A stretch of 64,000 nucleotides of DNA from Bacillaceae bacterium (GCA_017656255.1 JACDOE010000001.1:433205-497204); one strand, 5' to 3'. Positions 26,991-36,658 are shown, numbered from the stretch's first letter. Numbers and translations: made by a program. The notes: generated by a model not told the origin, from the sequence alone.

Positions 26991-27029
26991 TGGTTTACAT
27001 ATGCTGTAACAGGCTAAACTTTTAAAGGT

Positions 27030-27539
27030 GTGATGGCCTTGGTTACAGGGGAAGATTATATTCACAGGGCATATAATGCCATATTACAAAAAGATTACCG
27101 GCTTGCCGTGTATTACTTTAAAAAAGCGATTCAGTCTGATCCGGACAACGCTTCCTATCGTTATAAACTGTCTATTACCCATGCCCGAAACAATGACCTG
27201 GCGGAAGCACTGAAAGAGGCAGAAGCTGCCTGTTATTTAAACCCGGATGTTCCTTTATACCGCCAACATCTTGATTCGATGAAAAGCAGGTATCTGACAC
27301 AAAAAGCACATGATGCCATGGAAAAAGGTGAGGAAACTACAGCAATTGAATCCTTACTGCAGCAGGCGATCTCGCTTAATCCACTGAACACGGACGCCAA
27401 GTTACTGTTGTCCGATGTATATGAAAAACAGGGAGAACTTACAAAGGCTCAAAAACAGTTATATGAGATCATAGAACTACAACCGCATCATCAGATAGCA
27501 CGAAAACATTTATCACAAATAAACAAACGATTAACATAA
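27030..27539 (+). CDS. small TPR-repeat protein
   Basis: 169 residues with about four tetratricopeptide repeats, for example ILQKDYRLAVYYFKKAIQSD and YEKQGELTKAQKQLYEIIEL. Soluble, no signal peptide. GTG (27030) and ATG (27033) are adjacent possible starts; the ribosome binding site AAAGG is weak. It lies between ypjD and dapB, where B. subtilis has no TPR gene. Function unknown. Confidence 0.75.
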   Translation: MMALVTGEDYIHRAYNAILQKDYRLAVYYFKKAIQSDPDNASYRYKLSITHARNNDLAEALKEAEAACYLNPDVPLYRQHLDSMKSRYLTQKAHDAMEKGEETTAIESLLQQAISLNPLNTDAKLLLSDVYEKQGELTKAQKQLYEIIELQPHHQIARKHLSQINKRLT

Positions 27540-27557
27540 AAGAAAGGTGATCAGAAT

Positions 27558-28364
27558 ATGGACAATCAAAAAATCAGGGTAATTGTTGCTGGTGCGAAAG
27601 GAAGAATGGGCAAAGAAACGGTTAAAATGGTACTGGATGAATCGGATTTCAAGCTGGTTGCAGGAATCGATCCACATTTAAACGGGCCGGATGTCGGAGA
27701 GACACTTGGTTTCGGAACCGCCGGCGCCCCGTTTATGAACGGATTGGAGGAAGCGATCCGTCAATATACACCGGATGTGTTAATTGACTTTACAACACCT
27801 GAAGCAGTCAAATCCAATGTCCAAATTGCGATAGAAAACGGGGTTAGACCGGTGGTCGGAACAACCGGTTTGACACCTGAAGACATTGATGAACTGGACA
27901 AGCTGTGTGAGCGACATCATATCGGTGGGATCATCGCGCCCAATTTTGCCATCGGGGCAATCCTGATGATGAAATTTGCCCGGACGGCTGCCAAATATAT
28001 GCCACATGTCGAGATTATTGAAATGCATCATGATCAAAAACTGGATGCTCCCTCAGGAACAGCGCTCAAAACCGCTGAACTGATCGCAGAATCCCGCGAA
28101 GAACTGAAACAGGGGCATCCTAATGAAAAGGAAACCCTTGAAGGGGTGCGGGGAGGTTATATGAACGGTTTCAGGATACATAGTGTGCGATTGCCGGGGT
28201 TGGTGGCTCACCAGGAACTTATTTTCGGAAACACCGGGCAAACCCTGACGATCCGTCATGATTCCATTAATCGTGAATCCTTCATGCCGGGAGTTAATCT
28301 GGCCGTTAAAAAAGTAATGGAACTGGATCGTCTGGTTTATGGCATGGAACATTTACTTGATTGA
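27558..28364 (+). CDS. dapB: 4-hydroxy-tetrahydrodipicolinate reductase
   Basis: 268 residues; NAD(P)H-dependent step of the lysine and dipicolinate pathway, also needed for cell-wall diaminopimelate and spore dipicolinate. The N-terminal Rossmann motif is VAGAKGRMGKETVKMV. The catalytic region EMHHDQKLDAPSGTALKTAE contains the His and Lys of the active site. Ribosome binding site AGAAAGGTGAT. B. subtilis has mgsA between dapB and bshB1; here it is missing. Confidence 0.96.
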   Translation: MDNQKIRVIVAGAKGRMGKETVKMVLDESDFKLVAGIDPHLNGPDVGETLGFGTAGAPFMNGLEEAIRQYTPDVLIDFTTPEAVKSNVQIAIENGVRPVVGTTGLTPEDIDELDKLCERHHIGGIIAPNFAIGAILMMKFARTAAKYMPHVEIIEMHHDQKLDAPSGTALKTAELIAESREELKQGHPNEKETLEGVRGGYMNGFRIHSVRLPGLVAHQELIFGNTGQTLTIRHDSINRESFMPGVNLAVKKVMELDRLVYGMEHLLD

Positions 28365-28413
28365 TGGATGATCATCAAAAAGATCACCATCAAGTAAAAG
28401 GAGATTTGAATCT

Positions 28414-29118
28414 ATGGCGCAGGACAACATAAAACTGGATATACTGGCTTTCGGTGCTCATCCTGATGATGTTGAAATCGGAGCAGCCGGCGTCTTGATC
28501 AAACATGTACAGCGCGGGGACCGTGTCGCCATTTGTGATCTTACCCTGGCTGAACTGTCTTCCAACGGGACGGTTGAGCGCCGCCAGCAAGAGGCTCAGG
28601 AAGCCAACCGAATTATGGGCATACACGCCCGGTTTAATCTCAAATTGCCGGACAGGGGAATTGCGATATCAGATAAACAGATAGCCCCTGTTGTTTCTTT
28701 GATTCGTCAACATCAACCACGTATCGTTCTGGCGCCCTACTGGAAAGACCGCCATCCCGACCACGAATGGACCAGCCGGCTGGTGAGAGAAGCGGTATTT
28801 AACGCTAAAATCAGGCGTTATCATTCCGAACTTGGTGATGCTCACCAGGTGGATTATGTTTATTATTACTTTATTAATCAGTTTGAATCACCGGATTTGG
28901 CTGTTGATGTAACGGATTGTTATGAACTTAAACAGCACGCGCTTATGGCTTATGAGAGTCAATTTATAATGGAGAATGAAAGTGTGATCACACCGTTAAA
29001 TCAGGATTATGTGCAACGGGTTGCTGCCCGTGATCAATTAATCGGACAGCAGATCGGGGTACGATATGCAGAAGGTTTTAAAGTCAGGGAACCGGTACAA
29101 AAAGATTATCTGGATTAA
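28414..29118 (+). CDS. bshB1: bacillithiol biosynthesis deacetylase BshB1
   Basis: 234 residues of the LmbE/PIG-L deacetylase family. AFGAHPDDVEIGAAGV near residues 10-25 holds the His and Asp zinc ligands, and DRHPDHEWTSRLV near 110 the third ligand. It removes the acetyl group from GlcNAc-malate made by BshA, encoded 27 nt downstream. The pair shows that this organism makes bacillithiol. Confidence 0.95.
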   Translation: MAQDNIKLDILAFGAHPDDVEIGAAGVLIKHVQRGDRVAICDLTLAELSSNGTVERRQQEAQEANRIMGIHARFNLKLPDRGIAISDKQIAPVVSLIRQHQPRIVLAPYWKDRHPDHEWTSRLVREAVFNAKIRRYHSELGDAHQVDYVYYYFINQFESPDLAVDVTDCYELKQHALMAYESQFIMENESVITPLNQDYVQRVAARDQLIGQQIGVRYAEGFKVREPVQKDYLD

Positions 29119-29145
29119 AACACTATCAAAAGCGAGGCTTGTTTA

Positions 29146-30279
29146 ATGAAAATCGGAATGACATGTTATCCATCTCTCGGAGGATCGGGAGTGGTTGCCA
29201 CAGAACTGGGAAAATTACTGGCTGAGCGGGGACACGTTGTCCACTTTATCACCTCGGATATACCGTTCAGACTGGGTAAATATTATCGGAACATATTTTT
29301 TCATGATGTCGAAGTCAACAGTTATTCGGTATTTCGGCATCCTCCCTATGACCTGACACTGGCCAGCCGCATGGCTCAGGTCGCGCGCAGGGAAAATCTG
29401 GACGTGTTACATGTTCATTATGCTGTCCCCCATGCGATCAGTGCCTATCTGGCCAAACAGATGGTGGGGGATCACCTGAAGATCGTTACCACACTGCACG
29501 GAACAGACATTACAGTCCTCGGATACGATCAGGGGTTAGCTGATATTATCCGATTCGGTATTGAACAAAGTGATGCCGTGACAGCAGTCTCCCGTGATTT
29601 GATCGGTCAGACCCGGGAGCTTCTCGATATCAAACGGGACATTGAGCTGATCTATAACTTTGTTGACCACAGGGAGTACTATCCCCGCAATGTCGAGCAT
29701 TTAAAAAAGGATTATGCCAATCAGGGAGAAAAAATATTCATCCATATATCCAATTTTCGTCCGGTGAAACGGGTACTGGATGTGGTGCGCATATTTGACC
29801 GTGTTCACAGTAAATTACCGTCAAAATTACTGTTGATTGGAGAAGGGCCTGATAAACAGAAGGCCTGTCAACTGGTAAAGGAACTCGGTCTTACGGACGA
29901 CGTCTATTTTCTGGGCAAACAAAACGATATAGCCGCGGTCATATCTGTGGCGGATCTGTTGATTCTCACATCGGAAAAGGAAAGTTTCGGACTGGTTGCT
30001 CTCGAAGCGATGGCATGTGGCGTACCGGTCATTGCCACAACGGCAGGCGGGCTGCCGGAAGTTGTCAGGGACGGAGAAACCGGATTTCTAAAACCGGTCG
30101 GGGACATCGAAGGTATGGCATCAAAAGTTCTAGAATTGATGCAGGATGAAACACGGTACCGGACATTTGCGGAACAATCGATCCGGCATGCACATCACAC
30201 ATTTAATCACGACAAAATCACATCACAGTATGAAGAATTATATCGACGGATTCAACAGACCAGCCGAATAAAAAGCTAG
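29146..30279 (+). CDS. bshA: N-acetyl-alpha-D-glucosaminyl L-malate synthase BshA
   Basis: 377-residue GT4 glycosyltransferase making GlcNAc-malate from UDP-GlcNAc and malate, first step of bacillithiol synthesis. The N-terminus MKIGMTCYPSLGGSGVVATE is diagnostic for BshA; TLHGTDITVLG and the nucleotide-sugar motif EKESFGLVALEAMACG are present. Its stop region overlaps the end of a convergent 21-codon ORF on the minus strand. Confidence 0.96.
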   Translation: MKIGMTCYPSLGGSGVVATELGKLLAERGHVVHFITSDIPFRLGKYYRNIFFHDVEVNSYSVFRHPPYDLTLASRMAQVARRENLDVLHVHYAVPHAISAYLAKQMVGDHLKIVTTLHGTDITVLGYDQGLADIIRFGIEQSDAVTAVSRDLIGQTRELLDIKRDIELIYNFVDHREYYPRNVEHLKKDYANQGEKIFIHISNFRPVKRVLDVVRIFDRVHSKLPSKLLLIGEGPDKQKACQLVKELGLTDDVYFLGKQNDIAAVISVADLLILTSEKESFGLVALEAMACGVPVIATTAGGLPEVVRDGETGFLKPVGDIEGMASKVLELMQDETRYRTFAEQSIRHAHHTFNHDKITSQYEELYRRIQQTSRIKS

Positions 30280-30341
30280 TTTCGCCGGAAGAGCTGCATC
30301 AGTTTTGACATAAAAACCAGAAAACCCATCAATTTTCTCAC
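30276..30341 (-). CDS. 21-aa basic peptide ORF
   Basis: Minus-strand ORF starting GTG at 30341 and stopping TAG at 30278-30276. Product is 21 residues: basic ends around a hydrophobic Met/Leu/Phe-rich core (central residues GFLVFMSKLMQLF), with no acidic residue. An AAAAAGGAG ribosome binding site (30359-30351) lies 9 nt before the start, and an extended -10 TGGTATAAT lies upstream. Having both signals for such a short frame argues that it is real. Role unknown; it overlaps the bshA stop by 4 nt. Confidence 0.5.
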   Translation of the reverse strand: MRKLMGFLVFMSKLMQLFRRN

Positions 30342-30372
30342 TAGAGATCACTCCTTTTTCTGGCTTACTTCT

Positions 30373-30381
30373 ATTATACCA
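30373..30381 (-). promoter_or_regulatory. extended -10 promoter for the 21-aa ORF
   Basis: Minus strand TGG followed by TATAAT (30378-30373), an extended -10 element, about 30 nt before the GTG at 30341. No clear -35 at standard spacing. Confidence 0.5.
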
Positions 30382-30414
30382 CGTGAAAATCAAGAAATTG
30401 AGGGAATTGAGGCG

Positions 30415-31635
30415 ATGGCTCTGGAACAGGCAGCGCGTGAAGTACTGAAAAAATTAATAGAAAATGGATATAAAGCTTATCTGGTTGGTGGATATGTGCG
30501 AGATAAATATATCGGAAGAGATATTCATGATATTGATATTGCGACCAGCGCACGTCCGGAACAGGTGGTCTCGTTATTTGAGCGGACGGTTCCGACCGGA
30601 CTCAAACATGGAACGGTCACCGTCCTTCACCGGGGTTATTCGTTTGAAGTCACTACTTTTCGGAAGGAAGGGCGGTACAGTGATTCAAGGCGACCCGACC
30701 GTGTCCTTTTTGTATCGGATATTCGAGAAGATTTGTACCGTCGGGACTTCACCATGAATGCCATGGCCATGGATATCGAGGGGAATATCCTGGATCCTTT
30801 CGGAGGCCGGGCTGATCTTGATAAAAAACAGATACGGACGGTGGGGTCCGCGTTTGACCGATTTCAGGAAGACGCGTTGCGTATGGTTCGGGCGATTCGC
30901 TTCGCCAGCCAGCTTGGCTTTTCCATTGAACCGAAAACCTGGCAGGCGCTTTTGGACATGTCTCATCTGTTAAACCGAATTGCTGTGGAACGGATCAAAG
31001 AGGAACTGGATAAATGGGTGAAAAGTGCTCATCCCGATCTGGGCTATCGATTGATCGTCGAGAGTAGATTGTTCGCTTTCGAACCGATTATCAATGCTCT
31101 TTTCCAGTCCCGATATACATCAGATGTTATTTCACTAAAAACACTAACATCCCGCCTGCTCAGGTGGACGGCCTTATTTGTCCTCACGGAAAAGAATCCG
31201 GACCAGACAAAAAACGTCTTGCGTCGATTGCGATTCTCCGGTTCTGATCAAAAGGTGATTACCGGCATTATCGAGCTTTACCTGTCTTATCGGATGGTTG
31301 AAGAGATGAATGCTGAACAGGAAAAACAATGGTGGAAAGAAACACTTCTGGACCGGGGATGGGAAACATCATTAAACCTGTGCAGGGTCCTGAAGGCATT
31401 AAACAGACATCACCTTGACTCAAAACAACTCCGTGAATGGTATGAAAGTTTGAGCGCCAAAAAAGTGGAAGAGCTGGCGGTAAGCGGTCGGGATTTAATC
31501 GACTACATAGGAAAGGAGCCCGGCCCATGGGTATCAGGCACCCTCAGGCATCTTTTATATGCTGTCAATTTTCACGCTCTTCCCAATGCACGGGATGCTT
31601 TATTGAAAGAAGCTGGAAAGGAAAATAAACCATGA
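30415..31635 (+). CDS. cca: CCA tRNA nucleotidyltransferase
   Basis: 406 residues; adds or repairs the 3' CCA of tRNAs. Class II nucleotidyltransferase: YLVGGYVRDKYIGRDIHDID (about 22-41) carries the GG and DxD motifs, TFRKEGRYSDSRRPDRV and RRDFTMNAMAMD follow, and FGGRADLDKKQIRTVG completes the catalytic domain. Called papS/cca in Bacillus. The start is ATG 30415 with GAGGCG close upstream; spacing is short. Overlaps birA by 4 nt. Confidence 0.94.
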   Translation: MALEQAAREVLKKLIENGYKAYLVGGYVRDKYIGRDIHDIDIATSARPEQVVSLFERTVPTGLKHGTVTVLHRGYSFEVTTFRKEGRYSDSRRPDRVLFVSDIREDLYRRDFTMNAMAMDIEGNILDPFGGRADLDKKQIRTVGSAFDRFQEDALRMVRAIRFASQLGFSIEPKTWQALLDMSHLLNRIAVERIKEELDKWVKSAHPDLGYRLIVESRLFAFEPIINALFQSRYTSDVISLKTLTSRLLRWTALFVLTEKNPDQTKNVLRRLRFSGSDQKVITGIIELYLSYRMVEEMNAEQEKQWWKETLLDRGWETSLNLCRVLKALNRHHLDSKQLREWYESLSAKKVEELAVSGRDLIDYIGKEPGPWVSGTLRHLLYAVNFHALPNARDALLKEAGKENKP

Positions 31636-32603
31636 AAGAAACGTTGATCAAATTATTTAAAGATGCAGGTGAGCGATATATCTCAGGAGAAGAATTGAGC
31701 AGACAGCTCGGGTGTACCCGTGCCGCTATCTGGAAACATATTGAGGAATTAAGAAAAGAAGGGTATCAGTTTGAAGCCGTTCGCCGATCCGGATACAGAC
31801 TCATAAAATCCCCGGATATTCTGACTCCCCAGGAAATACAATATAATCTGGATACGGAAAGGATCGGACAAACCATTCATTATTTTAAGCAATTGGAATC
31901 GACCCAGATTGTGGCCCATCAACTGGCAGATCAAGGGGAGACCGAGGGGACCATTGTGATCGCAGACGAACAAACCGGGGGAAGAGGAAGGCTTGGACGG
32001 GTATGGCATTCGCCGCCGGGGACCGGGATCTGGATGAGCCTGATATTAAAACCGAATATCCCGTTAAAAATGGCCCCGCAACTGACGCTATTGACAGCTG
32101 TTGCTGTAGCAAGAGCCATTAACCGTGTTGCAACAGATCTTGACGTGAATATCAAGTGGCCCAACGACATCCTGATTAACCGCAAAAAAATTTGCGGCAT
32201 CCTGACAGAATTAAATGCTGAATCAGACCGGATCCATTATCTTGTGATCGGGATCGGGATCAATGTCAACGCCGGTCCTGAAACATTTCCTCATGAATTG
32301 AAAAAACTCGCTACTTCGTTGAAGGCAGAGAGTCGACGTAGTTTTTCGAGAGCCCGGCTGGTTCGCGAGATCTGTCAAAACTTTGAAACGTTATATAATA
32401 TTTATCTGAAAGAAGGATTTACGCCGATCAAACATTTATGGGAAGCTTATGCTATATTAATTGGTGAAAAAACCCGAATTCGCACCATCGACGGTGAATT
32501 CTCGGGGACCGTTCGCGGAATTGATGAAGATGGGGTTTTACTTCTTGAACTGGATAATGGTATAATAAAGAAAATTTTTTCTGCTGATATACCGCTGGAA
32601 TAG
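31632..32603 (+). CDS. birA: biotin-protein ligase / biotin operon repressor
   Basis: 323 residues. An N-terminal winged helix (about 1-65, LSRQLGCTRAAIWKHIEELR) precedes a ligase domain with GGRGRLGRVWHSPPG (biotinyl-AMP loop), KWPNDI and GILTELNAE. A C-terminal SH3-like domain ends the protein. The winged helix implies that it also represses biotin genes. The ATG overlaps the cca stop. Confidence 0.95.
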   Translation: MKETLIKLFKDAGERYISGEELSRQLGCTRAAIWKHIEELRKEGYQFEAVRRSGYRLIKSPDILTPQEIQYNLDTERIGQTIHYFKQLESTQIVAHQLADQGETEGTIVIADEQTGGRGRLGRVWHSPPGTGIWMSLILKPNIPLKMAPQLTLLTAVAVARAINRVATDLDVNIKWPNDILINRKKICGILTELNAESDRIHYLVIGIGINVNAGPETFPHELKKLATSLKAESRRSFSRARLVREICQNFETLYNIYLKEGFTPIKHLWEAYAILIGEKTRIRTIDGEFSGTVRGIDEDGVLLLELDNGIIKKIFSADIPLE

Positions 32604-32755
32604 GTTGTATCCCTTTCGGAACAACACTTTCCTGTTTACGGCAGAAAAACATATTCTATTTTATTATGAAAAATCTGCTCTGAGCCCTTGAGGACCGAGA
32701 CAGAGGAAAATGAACCTTTTATTTTATGTGTTTGGACTGAATAGGGGTTTATTAT

Positions 32756-32792
32756 GCCTTCCAGCCTGTCAGAGCGGGTTTGGAAGGCTTTT
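32756..32792 (+). terminator. terminator in the birA-panB gap
   Basis: GCCTTCCA (32756-32763) pairs with TGGAAGGC (32781-32788), with an inner 4-bp helix (32765-32768 with 32775-32778), followed by TTTT. It sits in a 248-nt gap and could end birA transcription or attenuate panB. I see nothing else convincing in this gap. Confidence 0.65.
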
Positions 32793-32851
32793 CTATTGCG
32801 GATCTCAATCGATTCCGGTCAGACGGGCGGCGGAGAATGGGAGGGACATGT

Positions 32852-33709
32852 ATGAGTAAAAAAGCGGTAACGACCTCAAAACTGAAACAAATGAAAAAGA
32901 ATCGTGAGCCGATCGTGATGATGACGGCTTATGATTACCCGTCCGCAAGACTGGTGGACGAATCAGATGTGGATGTGATTCTGGTCGGCGATTCACTGGG
33001 TATGGTGGTACTGGGGTACGACTCCACCATTCTGGTTACCCTCGAAGACATGCTGCACCACACCAAAGCGGTAACACGCGGAACCAGACATGCGCTGGTG
33101 GTCACGGACATGCCTTTTCTTACCTATCAGGGATCCATTGACGAAACCCTGAAAAACGCCGGTCGGATCATGCAGGAGGGAATGGCGAAAGCAGTTAAAA
33201 TGGAAGGTGGATCGGAAATTGCTGAAACCATTTCCAGATGCACACAGGCCGGCATACCGGTTATGGGACACCTGGGTCTCACTCCTCAGGCTGTACACCA
33301 GCTTGGCGGGTATAAAGTACAGGGTAAAACAGATGATGCGGCGCAAAAAATCATTGATGATGCCAGGGCACTTGAACAGGCCGGAGTTTTCGCCATTGTT
33401 CTGGAGTGTGTTCCCGATCATCTGGCTAAAGAAATTACTCAAACTGTCTCTGTCCCGACGATCGGAATCGGAGCCGGTGTCAACTGCGATGGCCAGGTAC
33501 TCGTCTATCATGATATTTTACAGTATGCCAGTTCCGTCAGTCCCAAATTTGTCAAAACCTATGCCAATATTGGAGATACCATTAAGCATGCAGTCTCTGA
33601 ATATGCCAGAGAAGTGCGAAACCGTATCTTTCCGCGTTCTGAACATACGTTTTATACAAAAGAATCGAATGAAGTCAAACAATTGTACGGGGAGAACAAG
33701 TCATCATGA
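32852..33709 (+). CDS. panB: 3-methyl-2-oxobutanoate hydroxymethyltransferase
   Basis: 285 residues; makes ketopantoate for pantothenate and CoA. MMTAYDYPSARLVDES, VGDSLGMVVLGYDST and GHLGLTPQAVHQLGGYKVQG are family signatures, with catalytic Glu in ALVLECVP-like AIVLECVP. The frame opens at 32780, but ATG 32852 with GAGGGA (32841-32846) 5 nt upstream gives the normal length. Overlaps panC by 4 nt. Confidence 0.95.
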   Translation: MSKKAVTTSKLKQMKKNREPIVMMTAYDYPSARLVDESDVDVILVGDSLGMVVLGYDSTILVTLEDMLHHTKAVTRGTRHALVVTDMPFLTYQGSIDETLKNAGRIMQEGMAKAVKMEGGSEIAETISRCTQAGIPVMGHLGLTPQAVHQLGGYKVQGKTDDAAQKIIDDARALEQAGVFAIVLECVPDHLAKEITQTVSVPTIGIGAGVNCDGQVLVYHDILQYASSVSPKFVKTYANIGDTIKHAVSEYAREVRNRIFPRSEHTFYTKESNEVKQLYGENKSS

Positions 33710-34548
33710 TCAAAATCGGTACCATTCAGGAATTGCGTGAACAGCTTCGCCCTTACAGACATCAAAAGATTGGACTCGTTCCCACGATGGGATATCTGCA
33801 TGAAGGACATCTGAGCCTGGTGAAGAAAGCCAGGGAGACCTGTGACATAATCGTGATGAGTATTTTCGTTAATCCGTTACAGTTTGGGCCTGGTGAAGAT
33901 TTCGAGCGTTATCCGAGAGATATCGCGCGTGATGAACAGCTGGCGGAAAAAGAGGGAGTCGATATTCTGTTTACACCGTCGGTTGAAGAAATGTATCCCT
34001 CTCCGGTGAAAACGACAGTTCATGTAAAAGGCATTACCGATACCCTCTGTGGAGCGTCAAGGCCCGGTCATTTTGACGGGGTGGCGACAGTCGTCAGCAA
34101 GTTGTTTCATATCGTGCAACCCGATTACGCCTTTTTCGGACAAAAAGATGCCCAGCAGGTGGCTGTAATTGAACAAATGGTTCAGGATTTGAATATGCCG
34201 GTTGATATTATCCCCTGTCCAATCGTAAGGGAAGCGGATGGGCTGGCGATGAGTTCCCGCAATGTTTATCTGAGTCCGGAAGAAAGAGAACAGGCGACTG
34301 TCCTATATCAATCCATGCAGGAAGCGAAACGAAAAATTGAACAGGGTGAATCTGACGCATTCCGGATTCGTTCACTGATCATGCAAAAGATTCGGGAAAA
34401 AAAGCTCGCTGAGATTGATTATGTTGAAGTGTTGACCTATCCGGGTCTCGAGCCGATAGCCGATATCGGGGGTAAGCGAATCATAATAGCGCTTGCCGTT
34501 AAATTCGGACAAACCCGGCTGATTGATAACATGATTTTTAATCTTTAA
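33706..34548 (+). CDS. panC: pantothenate synthetase
   Basis: 280 residues; ATP-dependent condensation of pantoate and beta-alanine. The adenylate-forming HIGH-type motif PTMGYLHEGHLSLV is near residues 27-40. FGQKDAQQVAVI and the KMSK-like MSSRNVYLSPEER are present. Middle gene of panBCD. Confidence 0.96.
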   Translation: MIKIGTIQELREQLRPYRHQKIGLVPTMGYLHEGHLSLVKKARETCDIIVMSIFVNPLQFGPGEDFERYPRDIARDEQLAEKEGVDILFTPSVEEMYPSPVKTTVHVKGITDTLCGASRPGHFDGVATVVSKLFHIVQPDYAFFGQKDAQQVAVIEQMVQDLNMPVDIIPCPIVREADGLAMSSRNVYLSPEEREQATVLYQSMQEAKRKIEQGESDAFRIRSLIMQKIREKKLAEIDYVEVLTYPGLEPIADIGGKRIIIALAVKFGQTRLIDNMIFNL

Positions 34549-34569
34549 AACAGGTGGGGGGAGATCAAG

Positions 34570-34953
34570 ATGTACGTGACGATGATGAAGGGGAAAATAC
34601 ATCGTGCAACAGTAACGGAAGCTGACTTGAATTATGTCGGGAGTATTACCATCGACCAGGATATCATGGATGCAGTTGGGATTCTTCCCAATGAAAAAGT
34701 GCAGGTTGTCAATAATAACAACGGAGCAAGACTTGAAACCTATACCATTCCCGGTGAAAGGGGAAGTGGCGTCATTTGCCTGAACGGGGCGGCTGCCCGT
34801 CTTGTCCAGAAAGGAGATACGGTCATCATTATCGCCTATGCCATGATGACCGAGGAAGAAGCTAAGAAACATGAACCGAAAATTGCAATAATGGGAGACA
34901 ATAACAAAATTGATCAGATGATTGGGGAAGAAGTGGCGGGGACCGTTCTATAA
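34570..34953 (+). CDS. panD: aspartate 1-decarboxylase precursor
   Basis: 127 residues; makes beta-alanine. A self-processing pyruvoyl enzyme: cleavage is expected between Gly24 and Ser25 in [10 protein letters not shown] (residues about 20-29). [20 protein letters not shown] is conserved. ATG 34570 has a GGTGGGGGGAG ribosome binding site. Completes the pantothenate operon. Confidence 0.96.
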   Translation: MYVTMMKGKIHRATVTEADLNYVGSITIDQDIMDAVGILPNEKVQVVNNNNGARLETYTIPGERGSGVICLNGAAARLVQKGDTVIIIAYAMMTEEEAKKHEPKIAIMGDNNKIDQMIGEEVAGTVL

Positions 34954-35017
34954 ATGAATAGTCAGTACCTGGGCATGGGAAGCTAAGTGTATCCGTGATA
35001 TAAAGGTGGTACAACTT

Positions 35018-36463
35018 ATGCTGATCCAACAAGTCTTTTCCATCATGTTTGAACAACTGGATCGGATTAAACAGATCTATGCCCAGGCCGACCCCGTCAC
35101 CAAGCAAGAATGTGACCGGCAACTACTGGAACTCCGGCAAATGAGCGACACGATACTGGATCAATGGATCGAGTTTGAGGAAAAAATGGCCGAGCTGGTT
35201 GATACTCCTCCACTGCCGGCACTTGAGAATACGGCAAGTACAACATTGACCGGGCATCAGGAAACACCGACGAAATCAGATCATCAGACCATTGAATTAA
35301 TCTCTGAAGAAGCTTCCCATCATTTCCGCAGGGGACAGGGATATTTTGATCTTCATATGTATGAGCAGTCTATTCCACATTTTATAAGAGTGATCGAACA
35401 GGAACCGGAACTGAATGTAGCCAGGTTGTATCTGGCACTGGGGTATTTTCATGCCCAAAAACTGGACGAAGCACAGATTCATTTAAACCTTTTGCTTCAT
35501 ACGGAAGATCACCCCCTGCTGGTGGCGTTCAGTCACAATCTGATGGGTTGTGTATTTCTGCAGAAAGGCAATACAGTTCCGGCGATTGATCATTTCTCCC
35601 AGGCACTTGAGATTTTTTCAGATTTTTCGGATGCTGCTTTTAACCTGGGGTATACATTGATCAAGCAGGGTAAATATCAGGAAGCAATATCTGTCCTGCT
35701 GCCAGTGGCAGAGGACAATCAATATGATGACTGGGAAACGGTGTCGATGTTATCTGAGGCATACCGGAAACTCGGAGATGAACAAACAGCGGATGAATTG
35801 AATCAAAAGTTATTGTCAGAGCACCGTGATCCGTTTTCCATGCAACACCTTGCGTCGCAATATGAAAAAAACGGGAATCATCTCAACGCAACGATCTGTT
35901 ATGCCCGGGTCCTGGAACAGGACCCTGCCAATTCAGAAGCCTGGCACGGACTGGGATGGAACACCTGGTTACATCAGCCATCGACAAGAGGCATCATTTA
36001 TCTGAAGAAGGCCATAACCCTGGCTCCATTAAGACTGGACTACTGGTTTTCCTACGGTTGGATTTTATACCATACCGGTGAGGTGGAAAAAGCTGAAACG
36101 GTATTTCACCGGTTGTTGGAACAGGAAGCTAATCATGTTCTTGCCCTGGCTGCTCTCATATTAATCAATGGCGTCAAAGGGAATCTCATGAAAGCTGAAT
36201 CCTTCTGTCAGCGGTTAATCCGGCATCCTGATCCCGCTGTTCAGGGGCTTGGCTATCATCATCTCGGCCGACTGTCTATTGTAAAGGGAGATTATGCAGG
36301 TGCGGTCCCTTATTTTAAACGTTCCATCCAGTTGGTTAACGATGAAGTCAAAGAAAATTATCTTTATCTGGGGCTTTGTAATTTTTTTCAGGGTCATAAA
36401 CAGGCAGCTGAAGATAATTGGAAAAAATTACTTCCTTTCGTATATCCGGTTTCATCATCATAA
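35018..36463 (+). CDS. TPR-repeat protein of unknown function
   Basis: About 481 residues. The first 110 are non-repetitive and helical; the rest is tetratricopeptide repeats (MYEQSIPHFIRVIEQEPELN, FLQKGNTVPAIDHFSQALEI, LSIVKGDYAGAVPYFKRSIQ). No signal peptide. A GTG at 35006 lies inside the ribosome binding site AAGGTGG, so ATG 35018 is chosen. Inserted between panD and dinG. Third TPR protein in the window; partners unknown. Confidence 0.8.
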   Translation: MLIQQVFSIMFEQLDRIKQIYAQADPVTKQECDRQLLELRQMSDTILDQWIEFEEKMAELVDTPPLPALENTASTTLTGHQETPTKSDHQTIELISEEASHHFRRGQGYFDLHMYEQSIPHFIRVIEQEPELNVARLYLALGYFHAQKLDEAQIHLNLLLHTEDHPLLVAFSHNLMGCVFLQKGNTVPAIDHFSQALEIFSDFSDAAFNLGYTLIKQGKYQEAISVLLPVAEDNQYDDWETVSMLSEAYRKLGDEQTADELNQKLLSEHRDPFSMQHLASQYEKNGNHLNATICYARVLEQDPANSEAWHGLGWNTWLHQPSTRGIIYLKKAITLAPLRLDYWFSYGWILYHTGEVEKAETVFHRLLEQEANHVLALAALILINGVKGNLMKAESFCQRLIRHPDPAVQGLGYHHLGRLSIVKGDYAGAVPYFKRSIQLVNDEVKENYLYLGLCNFFQGHKQAAEDNWKKLLPFVYPVSSS

Positions 36464-36468
36464 GCCGA

Positions 36469-36494
36469 AACGGTCTTGTTAAGGCCGTTTTTTT
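36469..36494 (+). terminator. terminator before dinG
   Basis: Nine-bp stem AACGGTCTT (36469-36477)/AAGGCCGTT (36481-36489; one G-U pair), 3-nt loop, then a run of T to 36494. Confidence 0.88.
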
Positions 36495-36658
36495 ATTGGC
36501 TTTTATTCAAATGATTGATCTTCGTGTCTGGGCCCTGTGTCATCTGTATTTCATGAAGAATGTCAATAAAGACACAATAATAACTTGCATGAGAAGGGGG
36601 ATTGATGCAGAATAAATTTATATAATCGCTAGTATAAGATAAGAGGAGTCCTGGCCAT

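Noticed and set aside
36418..36615. 65-aa hydrophobic frame after the 35018 TPR gene
   Set aside because: Crosses the terminator at 36469-36494 and overlaps the TPR gene out of frame; no ribosome binding site at its start.
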